Origin: an uncultured Isosphaeraceae bacterium
GTDB lineage: Bacteria > Planctomycetota > Planctomycetia > Isosphaerales > Isosphaeraceae
Direction of reading: 5' to 3'
Assembly: GCA_945957605.1 (NCBI GenBank)
Contig: CAMFLR010000014.1
Coordinates: 62,001 to 126,000 of the forward strand
Length of the DNA stretch: 64,000 nt
Shown: positions 32,838 to 40,630 of the stretch, piece by piece
Layout of the letters: each line of letters opens with the position of its first letter
How positions within the stretch are numbered: position 1 is the first letter of the stretch
The notes under the pieces: generated by a model
The model's input: the letters and a program-made list of their open reading frames with translations, nothing else
Told to the model about the DNA's origin: nothing
Databases searched by the model: none
Program-made: the position numbers and the translations under genes

Positions 32838-34994
32838 ATGAGCTTTGTTCGTTATTCGATCTTCTCGCTTGGTTTGGGAGTCGCCCTCGTCATGAGCTTC
32901 GGAAGTCAGGCCGCGCCGGGCGCGGATCCATCGCGCGGCAAGGCGTTCGATTATCCCGAAGCACGCAAAGACGAGTCGGTCGTCGACGACTATCACGGCA
33001 CAAAGGTTCCCGACCCCTACCGCTGGCTCGAAGATCCCGACTCTCCCGAAACCCGCGCCTGGGTCGAAGCCGAGAACAAGGTGACCTTCGCGTTTCTCGA
33101 CTCGATTCCTCAGCGCGCGGCCATTCGCGATCGCATCACCAAGCTCTGGAATTACGAGAAATTCGGTGCTCCTCGCAAAGAAAAATCTCGCTACTTCTGG
33201 TCGCGCAATAGCGGTCTTCAAGCGCAGAGCGTGTATTACGTCGCCGAATCGCTCGACGGTGAACCGCGCGTGCTGATCGACCCAAATACGCTTTCGAAGG
33301 ACGGCACACTCGCACTTTCTGGCCTGTCGATCACCGACGATGGTTCACGCGCAGCCTATGGCATTTCGGCCGCGGGGTCCGACTGGAACGAGTGGAAGGT
33401 GCGTGACGTTACGACGGGCAAGGATCTCGAAGACCATCTCAAGTGGATCAAATTCTCAAGCGCATCGTGGACGAAGGACGGCAAAGGGTTCTTCTACAGC
33501 CGATTCCCCGAGCCCGAGGCCGGCGCGAGCCTCAAAGGCGCGAATTACAACCAGAAGCTGTATTTCCACGCGATCGGCACACCGCAGTCGGCCGATTCGC
33601 TGATCTACGAAAAGCCCGAGCACAAGGAATGGATGTTCAACGGTGATACGACCGAGGACGGCAATTACCTCATCATCACCGTGCGGAAAAGCTCAGACAG
33701 CAAGAATCGCGTGCTCTACAAGGATCTCACGAAGGCCGACAGCATGCCGGTCGATCTGATCACGAATTTCGACAATCAGTACGACTTCATTGGCAACGAT
33801 GGCCCCGTCTTCTACTTCGAGACGAACCACAAGGCGCCGCGTGGCAAGGTTGTGGCGATCGACACGCGCAAGCCCGATGTCTCCGAATGGCGCGACGTGA
33901 TTCCCGAAGCGGCCGAGACCTTGCACGCGGTCTCGCTCGTCGGCGATCAATTCATCGCGTCGTATCTTAAAGACGCGCTCACGCAGGTGAAGCTGTTCGA
34001 GACAACCGGCAAGTTCGTGCGTGAAGTGAGCTTCCCTGGTCCTGGCACGGCGACGGGTTTCGGCGGCAAGCGGTCGGACAAGGAGACATTCTACACCTTC
34101 ACGTCATACATCACCCCGCCGACGATTTATCGCTACGACATCGCGACCGGAACAAGCAGCGTATTCAGGAGCCCGAAGGTTGATTTCGACGCGAGCGCGT
34201 TCGAGTCGCATCAAGTCTTCTACAAGAGCAAGGACGGCACGCGGATTCCGATGCTGCTCAGCCACAAGAAGGGGCTGAAGCTTGACGGTACGAATCCCAC
34301 GCTGCTCTACGGTTACGGCGGATTCAACATCTCGCTGACGCCGTCTTTCAGCCCATCAACGGTCGCGTGGCTCGAGCTTGGCGGGGTTTATGCGGTTCCT
34401 AACCTGCGCGGCGGTGGTGAGTACGGCGAGGATTGGCATCAGGCCGGAACAAAGGTCCGCAAGCAGAATGTCTTCGACGACTTCATCGCCGCGGCGGAGT
34501 ATTTGATCGCCGAGAAAATCACGTCGACGCCGAAATTGGCGATCGCCGGCGGCTCGAACGGTGGGTTGCTCGTCGGCGCTTGTATGACGCAACGTCCGGA
34601 CCTCTTCGGCGCAGCACTCCCTGCCGTGGGCGTGATGGATATGCTGCGGTTCCACAAGTTCACGATTGGCTGGGCGTGGGTCGACGACTATGGTTCGTCC
34701 GACAATGCCGAGCAGTTCGCGGCGATTCACAAATACTCGCCGCTCCACAATCTCAAAGCGGGTGTTTCGTATCCGGCGACGATGGTGACGACTGCTGATC
34801 ACGATGATCGTGTTGTTCCCGCGCACTCGTTCAAGTACGCCGCAGCGCTTCAGGCGGCGCACAAGGGAGAAAATCCTACGTTGATTCGCATCGAAACGCG
34901 CGCAGGTCACGGCGCCGGCAAGCCGACGGCGAAGCTGATCGAAGAAGCGACCGATCGCTACGCGTTTCTTGTGAAGGTGCTGGGAATGAAATGA
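32838..34994 (+). CDS. Exported prolyl oligopeptidase (peptidase S9A)
   Basis: A 718-residue serine peptidase that cuts short peptides after proline. The ATG at 32838 has AAAGGGA at good spacing, and a signal peptide (LGLGVALVMSFGSQA) follows. The N-terminal strand FDYPEARKDESVVDDYHGTKV and PDPYRWLEDPDSPETRAWV are family hallmarks. A seven-bladed beta-propeller fills about residues 100-430. The alpha/beta-hydrolase domain has LLYGYGGFNISLTP, NLRGGGEYGEDWHQAG, the nucleophile in AGGSNGGLLVG, the catalytic Asp in ADHDDRVVP and the His in ETRAGHGAGKP. All three catalytic residues are present, so it should be active outside the cytoplasm. Confidence 0.97.
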   Translation: MSFVRYSIFSLGLGVALVMSFGSQAAPGADPSRGKAFDYPEARKDESVVDDYHGTKVPDPYRWLEDPDSPETRAWVEAENKVTFAFLDSIPQRAAIRDRITKLWNYEKFGAPRKEKSRYFWSRNSGLQAQSVYYVAESLDGEPRVLIDPNTLSKDGTLALSGLSITDDGSRAAYGISAAGSDWNEWKVRDVTTGKDLEDHLKWIKFSSASWTKDGKGFFYSRFPEPEAGASLKGANYNQKLYFHAIGTPQSADSLIYEKPEHKEWMFNGDTTEDGNYLIITVRKSSDSKNRVLYKDLTKADSMPVDLITNFDNQYDFIGNDGPVFYFETNHKAPRGKVVAIDTRKPDVSEWRDVIPEAAETLHAVSLVGDQFIASYLKDALTQVKLFETTGKFVREVSFPGPGTATGFGGKRSDKETFYTFTSYITPPTIYRYDIATGTSSVFRSPKVDFDASAFESHQVFYKSKDGTRIPMLLSHKKGLKLDGTNPTLLYGYGGFNISLTPSFSPSTVAWLELGGVYAVPNLRGGGEYGEDWHQAGTKVRKQNVFDDFIAAAEYLIAEKITSTPKLAIAGGSNGGLLVGACMTQRPDLFGAALPAVGVMDMLRFHKFTIGWAWVDDYGSSDNAEQFAAIHKYSPLHNLKAGVSYPATMVTTADHDDRVVPAHSFKYAAALQAAHKGENPTLIRIETRAGHGAGKPTAKLIEEATDRYAFLVKVLGMK

Positions 34995-35130
34995 CAGGCG
35001 GATAAACAGACGTCGATCGAATCCGTGCAAAGCTGAGATTGACAGTCTGAGAGTTTCGCGGCACGATGCGACCCGTCTGCGCTGAAGGATCGGCGCGGGC
35101 GGGTCTGTTCGATCGTAGGAGGGTTCAAGG

Positions 35131-35622
35131 ATGAACCGCAAGCGCAAGAAGCCGCTCGATTTCGAGCCGCTTGAAGGCAAGCAGTTGCTCACAACGCTCC
35201 ACCACGCGGCTGTTCGGCCCCATGCCGCAGCCAATGTGGCGACCCAGAATTTTTCCCTCGCTGGCACACTCCACACCGCGCTTGCAACGATTCAAACCTT
35301 CACGGCAAACAATCAGAACTATGGCACCTTCAGCTTCACCGGCAAAGTGAAGTCAATGGGTGCGATCCACGGCGCGTTCGTGGCTGCGGTCGACTCGTCG
35401 CAGCAGTACATGTCGACCGGCATGATGCGGTTCATCAGCAAGAAGGGAACCGTCGACCTCGCGCTCAGCCCCGCGCCTGGCGATAAGTCGAGCTATCTCT
35501 TCACGGTCAGCAGCGGTACCGGTGCCTACACAGGTGCCACCGGCTCTGGCCGGATCCAAACGCATTCTTACGGGCACAATCTCTCGAGCGTTACGTTCTC
35601 CGTGTCGATGAACCCGTCCTGA
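35131..35622 (+). CDS. Small surface protein with 'LEGKxLL' N-terminal motif
   Basis: A 163-residue protein starting MNRKRKKPLDFEPLEGKQLL, with AGGAGG upstream. The basic patch followed by 'xxPLEGKxLLx' is a recurrent N-terminal signature of large and small exported planctomycete proteins and may act as an export or anchoring signal; its mechanism is not established. The rest is a compact beta-rich domain (FSLAGTLHTALATIQTF, GTFSFTGKVKSMGAIHGAF, VSSGTGAYTGATGSGRI). The same domain plan appears at 35673 and 37885 (signature, leading strand, 'GxGxYxxxxGxG' block), so the three are diverged paralogues. Function unknown. Confidence 0.8.
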   Translation: MNRKRKKPLDFEPLEGKQLLTTLHHAAVRPHAAANVATQNFSLAGTLHTALATIQTFTANNQNYGTFSFTGKVKSMGAIHGAFVAAVDSSQQYMSTGMMRFISKKGTVDLALSPAPGDKSSYLFTVSSGTGAYTGATGSGRIQTHSYGHNLSSVTFSVSMNPS

Positions 35623-35672
35623 TTTATCAGGTCTCGCGGCAATCGACGGCGAACACTCTGCGTTGGGAGACG

Positions 35673-36227
35673 ATGCGCATGAATAGGCGACGCGCGCGCC
35701 CGACCTTGGGCGCAGACCTCGAATCTCGAGTTTGCCTCTCCACGGTCGGTTTCGACCACGTCGTCGCGCCTCAGCCCGCGGGGCATGTTGCGCCTTCGAC
35801 GTACTCGCTTTCGGGAAACCTCAGCGGAACTCTCGACGGTTCCCAAAGCACCCCCCGTGGCAATACGACCACCCACTTCACGTTCGCCGGCAGCCTCGCC
35901 TCCCCAGGCCCGGTGAACGCGAGCGTGACGGTCACCACCAACAAATTCAATCGCCTCACCACGGCGAAGGTGTCGATCACCAACTCGCTGGGAACGATTC
36001 GCCTCGTGAGCGCCGCCAACGATTACCTCGGCACAAACCAAACGTCGTCGACCGCGGCGTTTGGTGCGTTGTATCGGGTGCAGGGCGGCACCGGCAGCTA
36101 CAAACGGCTGAGCGGCAAGGGGACGTTCGTCATCACCGCGACTGCGACAACCGCCTCGACGCCCGACTTCCAGATTCAGTTCCGCCCGCAAACGAGCACG
36201 GAACCCGCGATGGCGCCGCTTCAGTAA
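35673..36227 (+). CDS. Small surface protein, paralogue with a degenerate N-terminal motif
   Basis: A 184-residue protein whose N-terminus (RRRARPTLGADLESRVCLST) is a degenerate form of the 'LExLEGKxLLST' signature. The body follows the same plan as its neighbour at 35131: SLSGNLSGTLDGSQ, THFTFAGSLASPGPVNASVT, TNSLGTIRLVSAAND, and a GGTGSYKRLSGKGTFVI block. It starts at the ATG at 35673 or the one two codons later. Only 50 nt separate it from the upstream paralogue, so they are probably co-transcribed. A Thr/Ser-rich composition fits an extracellular protein. Confidence 0.78.
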   Translation: MRMNRRRARPTLGADLESRVCLSTVGFDHVVAPQPAGHVAPSTYSLSGNLSGTLDGSQSTPRGNTTTHFTFAGSLASPGPVNASVTVTTNKFNRLTTAKVSITNSLGTIRLVSAANDYLGTNQTSSTAAFGALYRVQGGTGSYKRLSGKGTFVITATATTASTPDFQIQFRPQTSTEPAMAPLQ

Positions 36228-36256
36228 ACCGAAAAGGCGTCGTCACGGCGGAAATT

Positions 36257-36910
36257 TCATCGCGCTGGCTTTTTCTCTGGGACCGGTTCGATCCAGATCA
36301 TAAGTCCATTCGACGGTGCGCCAGGGCCGACGGGCGTTTTGCTCGACGAGTTCGAGAATGTAATGCGAGACAGGACGAGCGATTCGCTTGCGGAACGTTG
36401 CTCAGAGATCGTGATTTCGTCTGAAGTCGACGAGCTATCGCCGCTAAATTCCTTGGGCTCTTCGACCGTAAGGCGTTTCGAGCCGTCCCAGGAGACCACG
36501 CCCTTCCAGGTCTCTTTTTCGATGCGCTGGTCAACGGCGATACGGTGCTGGCCCGAGGCGATCGGCAGCGATTTCCTCACCGGCGGAAATGGAGCCGTTG
36601 GGATCAGTTCGGTGGCGACGCAGAGTCGATAAGTACCGGGCGGCAGATAGACGTCCCAGCGATCTTCGCTCATCCATTCGTCATGCTTCTTCGCGACTGC
36701 GATCTGGCTAGGGTCGTCAACTTCCAACTCACGGCTCAGCGACCGGAGGTTGTCGAGTCGCAACTCTAGCTCTCGCGTCTGCGCACGATTTCTGATCACC
36801 CCCAACCAGGCAGAGACCGCCAGGATCAGGAAAAACAAGCTGCGCAAGCCGATTTGCCATCGGCTTTTAACTGGACGGACCACCGGCGAGGCGTTTGAGG
36901 GCTCGCTCAT
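36257..36910 (-). CDS. Membrane-anchored hypothetical protein (second gene of a coupled pair)
   Basis: A 217-residue protein with a cytoplasmic N-terminus, one membrane helix (SLFFLILAVSAWLGVI, about residues 24-40), a short coiled-coil-like stretch (TRELELRLDNLRSLSRELEV) and an extracytoplasmic beta-rich domain containing DRWDVYLPPGTYRLCVATEL. The helix, coil and 'W.vYLP...Y.L' arrangement repeats that of the gene upstream (36907-37578), which overlaps it by 4 nt (ATGA). The two are probably distant paralogues that act together. No family recognised. Confidence 0.75.
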   Translation of the reverse strand: MSEPSNASPVVRPVKSRWQIGLRSLFFLILAVSAWLGVIRNRAQTRELELRLDNLRSLSRELEVDDPSQIAVAKKHDEWMSEDRWDVYLPPGTYRLCVATELIPTAPFPPVRKSLPIASGQHRIAVDQRIEKETWKGVVSWDGSKRLTVEEPKEFSGDSSSTSDEITISEQRSASESLVLSRITFSNSSSKTPVGPGAPSNGLMIWIEPVPEKKPAR

Positions 36911-37578
36911 CGGATTGGCTCTCCCTCTCCAGAAGTCGGCGGCTTCTTGGCCTCGGGTCCGAAGCAGTACTGGAAGAATTGAGGATTGTACTCCGCTCGT
37001 TCGACGGCCGAGATTTGCTTGAAGTATTCGGCTTCGAGATCCGCCGGAAGCTTCAAGCTGAGGAGGTCGAGCGGTTCATCCATGTCAACCGACACAGCTT
37101 TCCGCGCCCCCAGTTGTTCGACGATCACCTTGTCGAATCGGCCGTGGAGAACCTTCGCCAGCGACACACTTCCGAAATACTCCCGGTGACTGCCGTCCTC
37201 GTGCCGCTCGTAGAGATTTAGAGGGCCGTCTGCACTCTCGCGGAAGTGGACGCGCAGGATCACCTCGCGCGCCGGAATGGGATCGCCGCCAGAGGTAGGT
37301 GAAACAGTTACTGAGGAAGACGAAGTTTCGCGTCGGATCAACTCGTAGTCGGCGGGCAGGTAAATGCGCCAGGCGAAATGCAGCGGCTCACCCGTATCGA
37401 GGGCCAGGACATGAATCCTGTCCGGATCGGTGATGACGAGGTCGCCCGTCGTGCGGGTCATCTGCTCGATCTTGGCCCGAATTCGCGCCTGCTCCTTACC
37501 GGTTCGCCAGACGAAGACGCCGCCCACGAGCGCGGTCAGGAGCAAAATGACATCGAGGGGTTTGTATTTCAATTTCAA
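36907..37578 (-). CDS. Membrane-anchored hypothetical protein (first gene of a coupled pair)
   Basis: A 223-residue protein: short basic start (MKLKYKPLD), one membrane helix (VILLLTALVGGVFVW), a coil (KEQARIRAKIEQMTRTTGDL) and a soluble domain with HFAWRIYLPADYELIRRETS. Its stop overlaps the start of the next gene in an ATGA, which implies coupled translation. The 'helix-coil-WxxYLPxxYxL' plan is shared with that gene. The C-terminal part (EAEYFKQISAVERAEYNPQF) is unique to this copy. Function unknown; a cell-envelope role is inferred from topology. Confidence 0.75.
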   Translation of the reverse strand: MKLKYKPLDVILLLTALVGGVFVWRTGKEQARIRAKIEQMTRTTGDLVITDPDRIHVLALDTGEPLHFAWRIYLPADYELIRRETSSSSVTVSPTSGGDPIPAREVILRVHFRESADGPLNLYERHEDGSHREYFGSVSLAKVLHGRFDKVIVEQLGARKAVSVDMDEPLDLLSLKLPADLEAEYFKQISAVERAEYNPQFFQYCFGPEAKKPPTSGEGEPIR

Positions 37579-37884
37579 ATCAACCTCGAATCCGTCGATG
37601 GGATCGAACTCCGGCGGCCGATTCTAGCGGCGAGTTAGTGGCGAAGCTATCGAAAACGGCGGCGGAGAGAAGTCTTGTCTGCCGCGGATTGGCGATGCCG
37701 GAACGAATAAGAATTGTCGTGAGCGATCGGCGCAGCAGGGATTTGGTGAATTTTGCCGATCAATCCGCCGATAACGATTATGCCCTCTGAACTGATTCTT
37801 TAACGATCGGTCCTTGCGCAGATTGCCTGGCGCGAGGGTCGGTTGATGAATTGCGCGTGATCGACGCGTGAAAGGCGAAGAAGA
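37579..37884. other. Divergent intergenic region, nothing recognised
   Basis: A 306-nt gap between the minus-strand pair and the plus-strand surface-protein gene. No convincing promoter, RNA or small gene was seen. Confidence 0.35.
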
Positions 37885-38370
37885 ATGAGCCGCCAACGCC
37901 GCCGCCCGCTGGAACTCGAGTCGCTGGAAGGCAAGATGTTGCTCTCCACGGTCCAGCCGACCACCGCAACCGTCAAAAGCTCGCAGATTCTCGACGGTAC
38001 ATTCACGAGCAACGTGAAATCTGTGCGGACGACGGGTACGACCAACCCGACCATCACGCAGATTTTCAAAGGCAAGAGCGCGGCGTTCGGCAAGGCGTCG
38101 GGCGTGGTGATCGAAAACGTCGACTCGACATCAAACACGATCTCGAGCGCCGGCTTCGTGATTCAGAACAAGTACGGCAGCATCCACCTGAATTTCTCGT
38201 CCGACGGCCTGATCTCGCACAAAAGCAATAAGCGCATGAGTAGCGAAGTGCTCGCCTACACCGTCGATGGCGGCACCGATTCGTTCGCAAGCGCGACCGG
38301 CACGGGCACGTTCACGATGACCTACACGTTCAAGTCGGGCCTGGTGCAAATCAAGCTGCACTCGCTCTGA
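37885..38370 (+). CDS. Small surface protein with 'LEGKxLLST' N-terminal motif
   Basis: A 161-residue protein beginning MSRQRRRPLELESLEGKMLL, the clearest copy of the signature in the window. The body is beta-rich (ILDGTFTSNVKSVRTTG, FGKASGVVIENVDST, GFVIQNKYGSIHLNFSSDG) and ends with a GTGTFTMTYTFKSGLVQIKL block equivalent to those of the paralogues at 35.1 and 35.7 kb. GAAGAAGA stands before the ATG, which is a weak ribosome-binding site. A terminator follows at 38397. Function unknown. Confidence 0.8.
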   Translation: MSRQRRRPLELESLEGKMLLSTVQPTTATVKSSQILDGTFTSNVKSVRTTGTTNPTITQIFKGKSAAFGKASGVVIENVDSTSNTISSAGFVIQNKYGSIHLNFSSDGLISHKSNKRMSSEVLAYTVDGGTDSFASATGTGTFTMTYTFKSGLVQIKLHSL

Positions 38371-38396
38371 GCTCGATAGACGCAAATCGCTATTCA

Positions 38397-38432
38397 AAAG
38401 ACTCGCCCACCGAGAAATCGGAGCGAGTCTTT
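38397..38432 (+). terminator. Terminator after the surface-protein gene
   Basis: Arms aaagactcgc / gcgagtcttt extended inward by ccga / tcgg, with a gaaa tetraloop; preceded by A and ending in T residues. It lies 27 nt past the stop. Confidence 0.7.
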
Positions 38433-38480
38433 CGGCGTTTCCGGGGCAATGGTTTCGCCATTGGGATAACGCCAGAGGTA

Positions 38481-38607
38481 GGATTGGGTGGCCAGGACAA
38501 CTTGTTGTCCTGGTGGCGCAGCCACAAGAGGTTAAAGCAGAAAAGTTTGCGATGTCCTCTTGTCGCTTCGCGACCGGGACAACAAGTTGTCCCTGCCACC
38601 CAATTCC
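38481..38607. repeat. Nested inverted repeat (REP/MITE-like element A)
   Basis: Two arms of about 50 nt (38481-38531 and 38556-38607) are mutually complementary with a few mismatches around a 24-nt centre. Each arm carries its own small hairpin: aggacaa-cttg-ttgtcct on the left and gggacaa-caag-ttgtccc on the right. The whole can fold as one long stem or as a cruciform. It starts and ends with a ttgggtggc-type end. No coding frame. It resembles dispersed palindromic elements; copy number elsewhere is unknown. Confidence 0.75.
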
Positions 38608-38732
38608 TGATTGTGCCCAACACCCAATGCGTAGCTCCTACGACATACATTCACCTGTGTCACCCGCTACTGAGGCGTTGTAGAACGGCACGCACATCTC
38701 AAGAATGAGGAATCTTTTCGTCCGGCTCTTGA

Positions 38733-38755
38733 TATATTCCCATTACGGTATATTA
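38733..38755 (+). promoter_or_regulatory. Candidate promoter/operator of the ArsR-type gene
   Basis: Imperfect dyad atattcc-cattac-ggtatat (6 of 7 pairs), overlapping a TATATT -10-like hexamer at 38749-38754. Only 7 nt separate this hexamer from the ATG, and there is no Shine-Dalgarno, so the mRNA may be leaderless and the gene autoregulated. Inference from position and symmetry. Confidence 0.4.
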
Positions 38756-38761
38756 TTGGTC

Positions 38762-39127
38762 ATGGCCCGATCGCCCACGACATCAGATGCGTTCAATGCC
38801 GTTGCGGAACCGCGGCGGCGACAAATTCTCGACCTGCTCGCTCGTGGCGAGCGGCCGGTGAATGACGTGGTGACTGCGCTCGGACTGGCGCAGCCGCAGG
38901 TGTCGAAGCATCTTGGCGTCCTGCGTAAGGTGGGACTCGTGGATGTCCGAGGCGCGGGTCAACAGAGGCTCTATCGCTTGAACGCAGAACGGCTTCGATC
39001 CATCTACGACTGGGTGCGAAATTTTGAGCCGTTCTGGGATCACCAGATCGATCGGATCAAGGAGCGCGCTGAGCGCATGGCGAAAGAGAAGGCTGAAGGA
39101 CTGGACCAAACCGAGAAGGGAGATTGA
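38762..39127 (+). CDS. ArsR/SmtB-type winged-helix repressor
   Basis: A 121-residue DNA-binding protein. The ATG at 38762 yields MARSPTTSDAFNAVAEPRRR. The winged helix follows: QILDLLARGERPVNDVVTAL, then the recognition helix in LGLAQPQVSKHLGVLRKVGL and the wing DVRGAGQQRLYRLN. The C-terminus (FEPFWDHQIDRIKERAERMA) is the tail common to ArsR proteins that travel with SRPBCC partners. The metal-binding ELCVCDL motif is absent, so it probably does not sense metals. It overlaps the next gene's ribosome-binding region and is co-transcribed with the SRPBCC gene. It may repress its own promoter. Confidence 0.93.
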   Translation: MARSPTTSDAFNAVAEPRRRQILDLLARGERPVNDVVTALGLAQPQVSKHLGVLRKVGLVDVRGAGQQRLYRLNAERLRSIYDWVRNFEPFWDHQIDRIKERAERMAKEKAEGLDQTEKGD

Positions 39128-39129
39128 GC

Positions 39130-39600
39130 ATGTCGATCGGTGGACTCGAACGCGAGATTCAGACGATTCACGTCACCCGAGAGGTTGAGATCGCTGCGCC
39201 GATTGAAATCGCCTGGGAAGCTTTGCTGGCCGAAGTTGGTCCCCAGTGCGAGATGCCCGACGGCCGCCCGATGCCGTTCGTTCTCGAACCATGGCCCGGC
39301 GGGCGCTGGTTCCGCGACCTCGGCAACAAGTCGGGACATCTCTGGGGCCACGTCCAGGTGATCAAGCCGCCGGGACTGCTCGAGCTCTGCGGGCCGATGT
39401 TCATGTCGTTCCCCGCGGCCAATCACGTGCAGTACCGTCTCACGGCCGAGGGCAAAATCACGACGCTCAAGTTCACCCACCAGGCGATGGGCCCCCTCCC
39501 CGACGACATTCAGGCTGGCGTCACCGTCGGTTGGGAATACGGCCTGCAGAAGATCGCCAAGATCGCCGCGTCGATCCTCGCCGAGCGCAACAAGAAGTAA
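39130..39600 (+). CDS. SRPBCC (AHSA1-like) domain protein
   Basis: A 156-residue single-domain protein with a hydrophobic-cavity START/Bet v1-like fold. The ATG at 39130 has AGGGAG at about 8 nt, 2 nt after the stop of the ArsR gene. Family features: IHVTREVEIAAPIEIAWEAL, MPFVLEPWPGGRWFRDLG, HLWGHVQVIKPPGLLELCG, HVQYRLTAEGKITTLKFTHQ and the C-terminal helix GWEYGLQKIAKIAASIL. ArsR-SRPBCC pairs are common; the SRPBCC partner may bind a small hydrophobic ligand or act in stress handling, but none is known here. Confidence 0.93.
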   Translation: MSIGGLEREIQTIHVTREVEIAAPIEIAWEALLAEVGPQCEMPDGRPMPFVLEPWPGGRWFRDLGNKSGHLWGHVQVIKPPGLLELCGPMFMSFPAANHVQYRLTAEGKITTLKFTHQAMGPLPDDIQAGVTVGWEYGLQKIAKIAASILAERNKK

Positions 39601-39657
39601 GCTCGGGCAGAGATTGCTCGCCTAAATACGATAGGCGTCGCACACGAGGCAATTCGC

Positions 39658-39735
39658 TGGGTGCCACTGGCTTTGCCAGTGCTCTTCTTCTCTTCGTCTG
39701 CACGTTAAGAGCACTGGCAAAGCCAGTGGCACCCA
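39658..39735. repeat. Perfect 29-bp inverted repeat (REP/MITE-like element B)
   Basis: Arms 39658-39686 and 39707-39735 are exact reverse complements around a 20-nt centre. Each arm itself folds: cactggc-ttt-gccagtg on the left and its complement on the right. The architecture matches element A at 38.5 kb (tgggtg-type ends, hairpin inside each arm), although the core sequence differs. It is strong enough to stop transcription after the SRPBCC gene. Copy number elsewhere unknown. Confidence 0.8.
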
Positions 39736-39856
39736 AATCATAAGCGGTGTGAATCGAAGGATTCGCGATTGCCGTCGCGATCGACGGTCGCTGCTGCGCT
39801 TTTCCATGCTCGAGTGATCACAATTTCACTTTATTTCTTATCAAGAGGAACAAGAG

Positions 39857-40630
39857 ATGGCAAATCATCCGGTGGTATCGCGAGACGAGTGGCTGGTTGC
39901 CCGCAAGGAACTGCTGGTCAAGGAAAAGCAACTGACCCGGCTACACGATGAGGTGGCGCGTCAGCGTAGGGAATTGCCGTGGGTGAAGGTCGAGAAGGAT
40001 TATGTCTTCGATAGCCTCGACGGCCCGGTTTCGCTGGCGAAGCTCTTCGGCAAGAACAGCCAGTTGATCGTGCATCACTTCATGTTTAGCCCGCAGTGGG
40101 AAGAAGGCTGTGTCGGCTGCTCATTCCACGCCGATCACGTCGACGGAGCGCTCGTGCATCTCGAAAACCACGACGTCAGCTTCGTGCGAGTCTCTCGCGC
40201 ACCGCTGGACAAGATCCAGGCGTTCAACAAGCGCATGGGCTGGAAGCCGCGCTGGGTGTCGTCGTTCGGCAATCGGTTCAATTTTGATTTCCAGGTGTCG
40301 TTCGACGACGATGCGCTGGCGCGCGGAGACGCGATTTACAACTATAGGGAACATAAAGGTCCGATGACCGACCTGCCGGGCGTGAGCGTGTTCACACGAA
40401 ACGAGAAGGGTGAGATCTTCCACACGTATTCGACGTTCGGGCGGGGCGACGAAGCGGCGGTTTCGACGTTCGTTTACCTCGACATGACGCCGAACGGCCG
40501 CGCTGAGAACGGCCCGCACAAGAACCTGATGGACTGGGTGCGGCACCATGACCGCTACGATCACAAGGGATTCGTCGACGTGACCGCCCTGTTCAAGACC
40601 GGTAAGGTCGCATACGAAACGAGCGTGTAA
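39857..40630 (+). CDS. DUF899 (thioredoxin-like fold) protein
   Basis: A 257-residue cytoplasmic protein of the DUF899 family. AAGAGG-type sequence stands before the ATG. Characteristic segments: VVSRDEWLVARKELLVKEK, LTRLHDEVARQRRELPWVKV, YVFDSLDGPVSLAKLFG, LIVHHFMFSPQWEEGCVGCS (the CxxC-like pair Cys-83/Cys-86 region), FVRVSRAPLDKIQAFNKRMG, and GVSVFTRNEKGEIFHTYSTF. The family has a thioredoxin-like fold; a redox role is suspected but not shown. Its stop shares a base with the next start (TAATG), so the two genes are translationally coupled. Confidence 0.94.
   Translation: MANHPVVSRDEWLVARKELLVKEKQLTRLHDEVARQRRELPWVKVEKDYVFDSLDGPVSLAKLFGKNSQLIVHHFMFSPQWEEGCVGCSFHADHVDGALVHLENHDVSFVRVSRAPLDKIQAFNKRMGWKPRWVSSFGNRFNFDFQVSFDDDALARGDAIYNYREHKGPMTDLPGVSVFTRNEKGEIFHTYSTFGRGDEAAVSTFVYLDMTPNGRAENGPHKNLMDWVRHHDRYDHKGFVDVTALFKTGKVAYETSV

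Noticed and set aside
38481-39735. Insertion sequence or composite transposon bounded by the two inverted repeats
   Set aside because: No transposase is present between or beside them, the two elements differ in core sequence, and no target-site duplication was evident. Kept only as a repeat-flanked gene pair.
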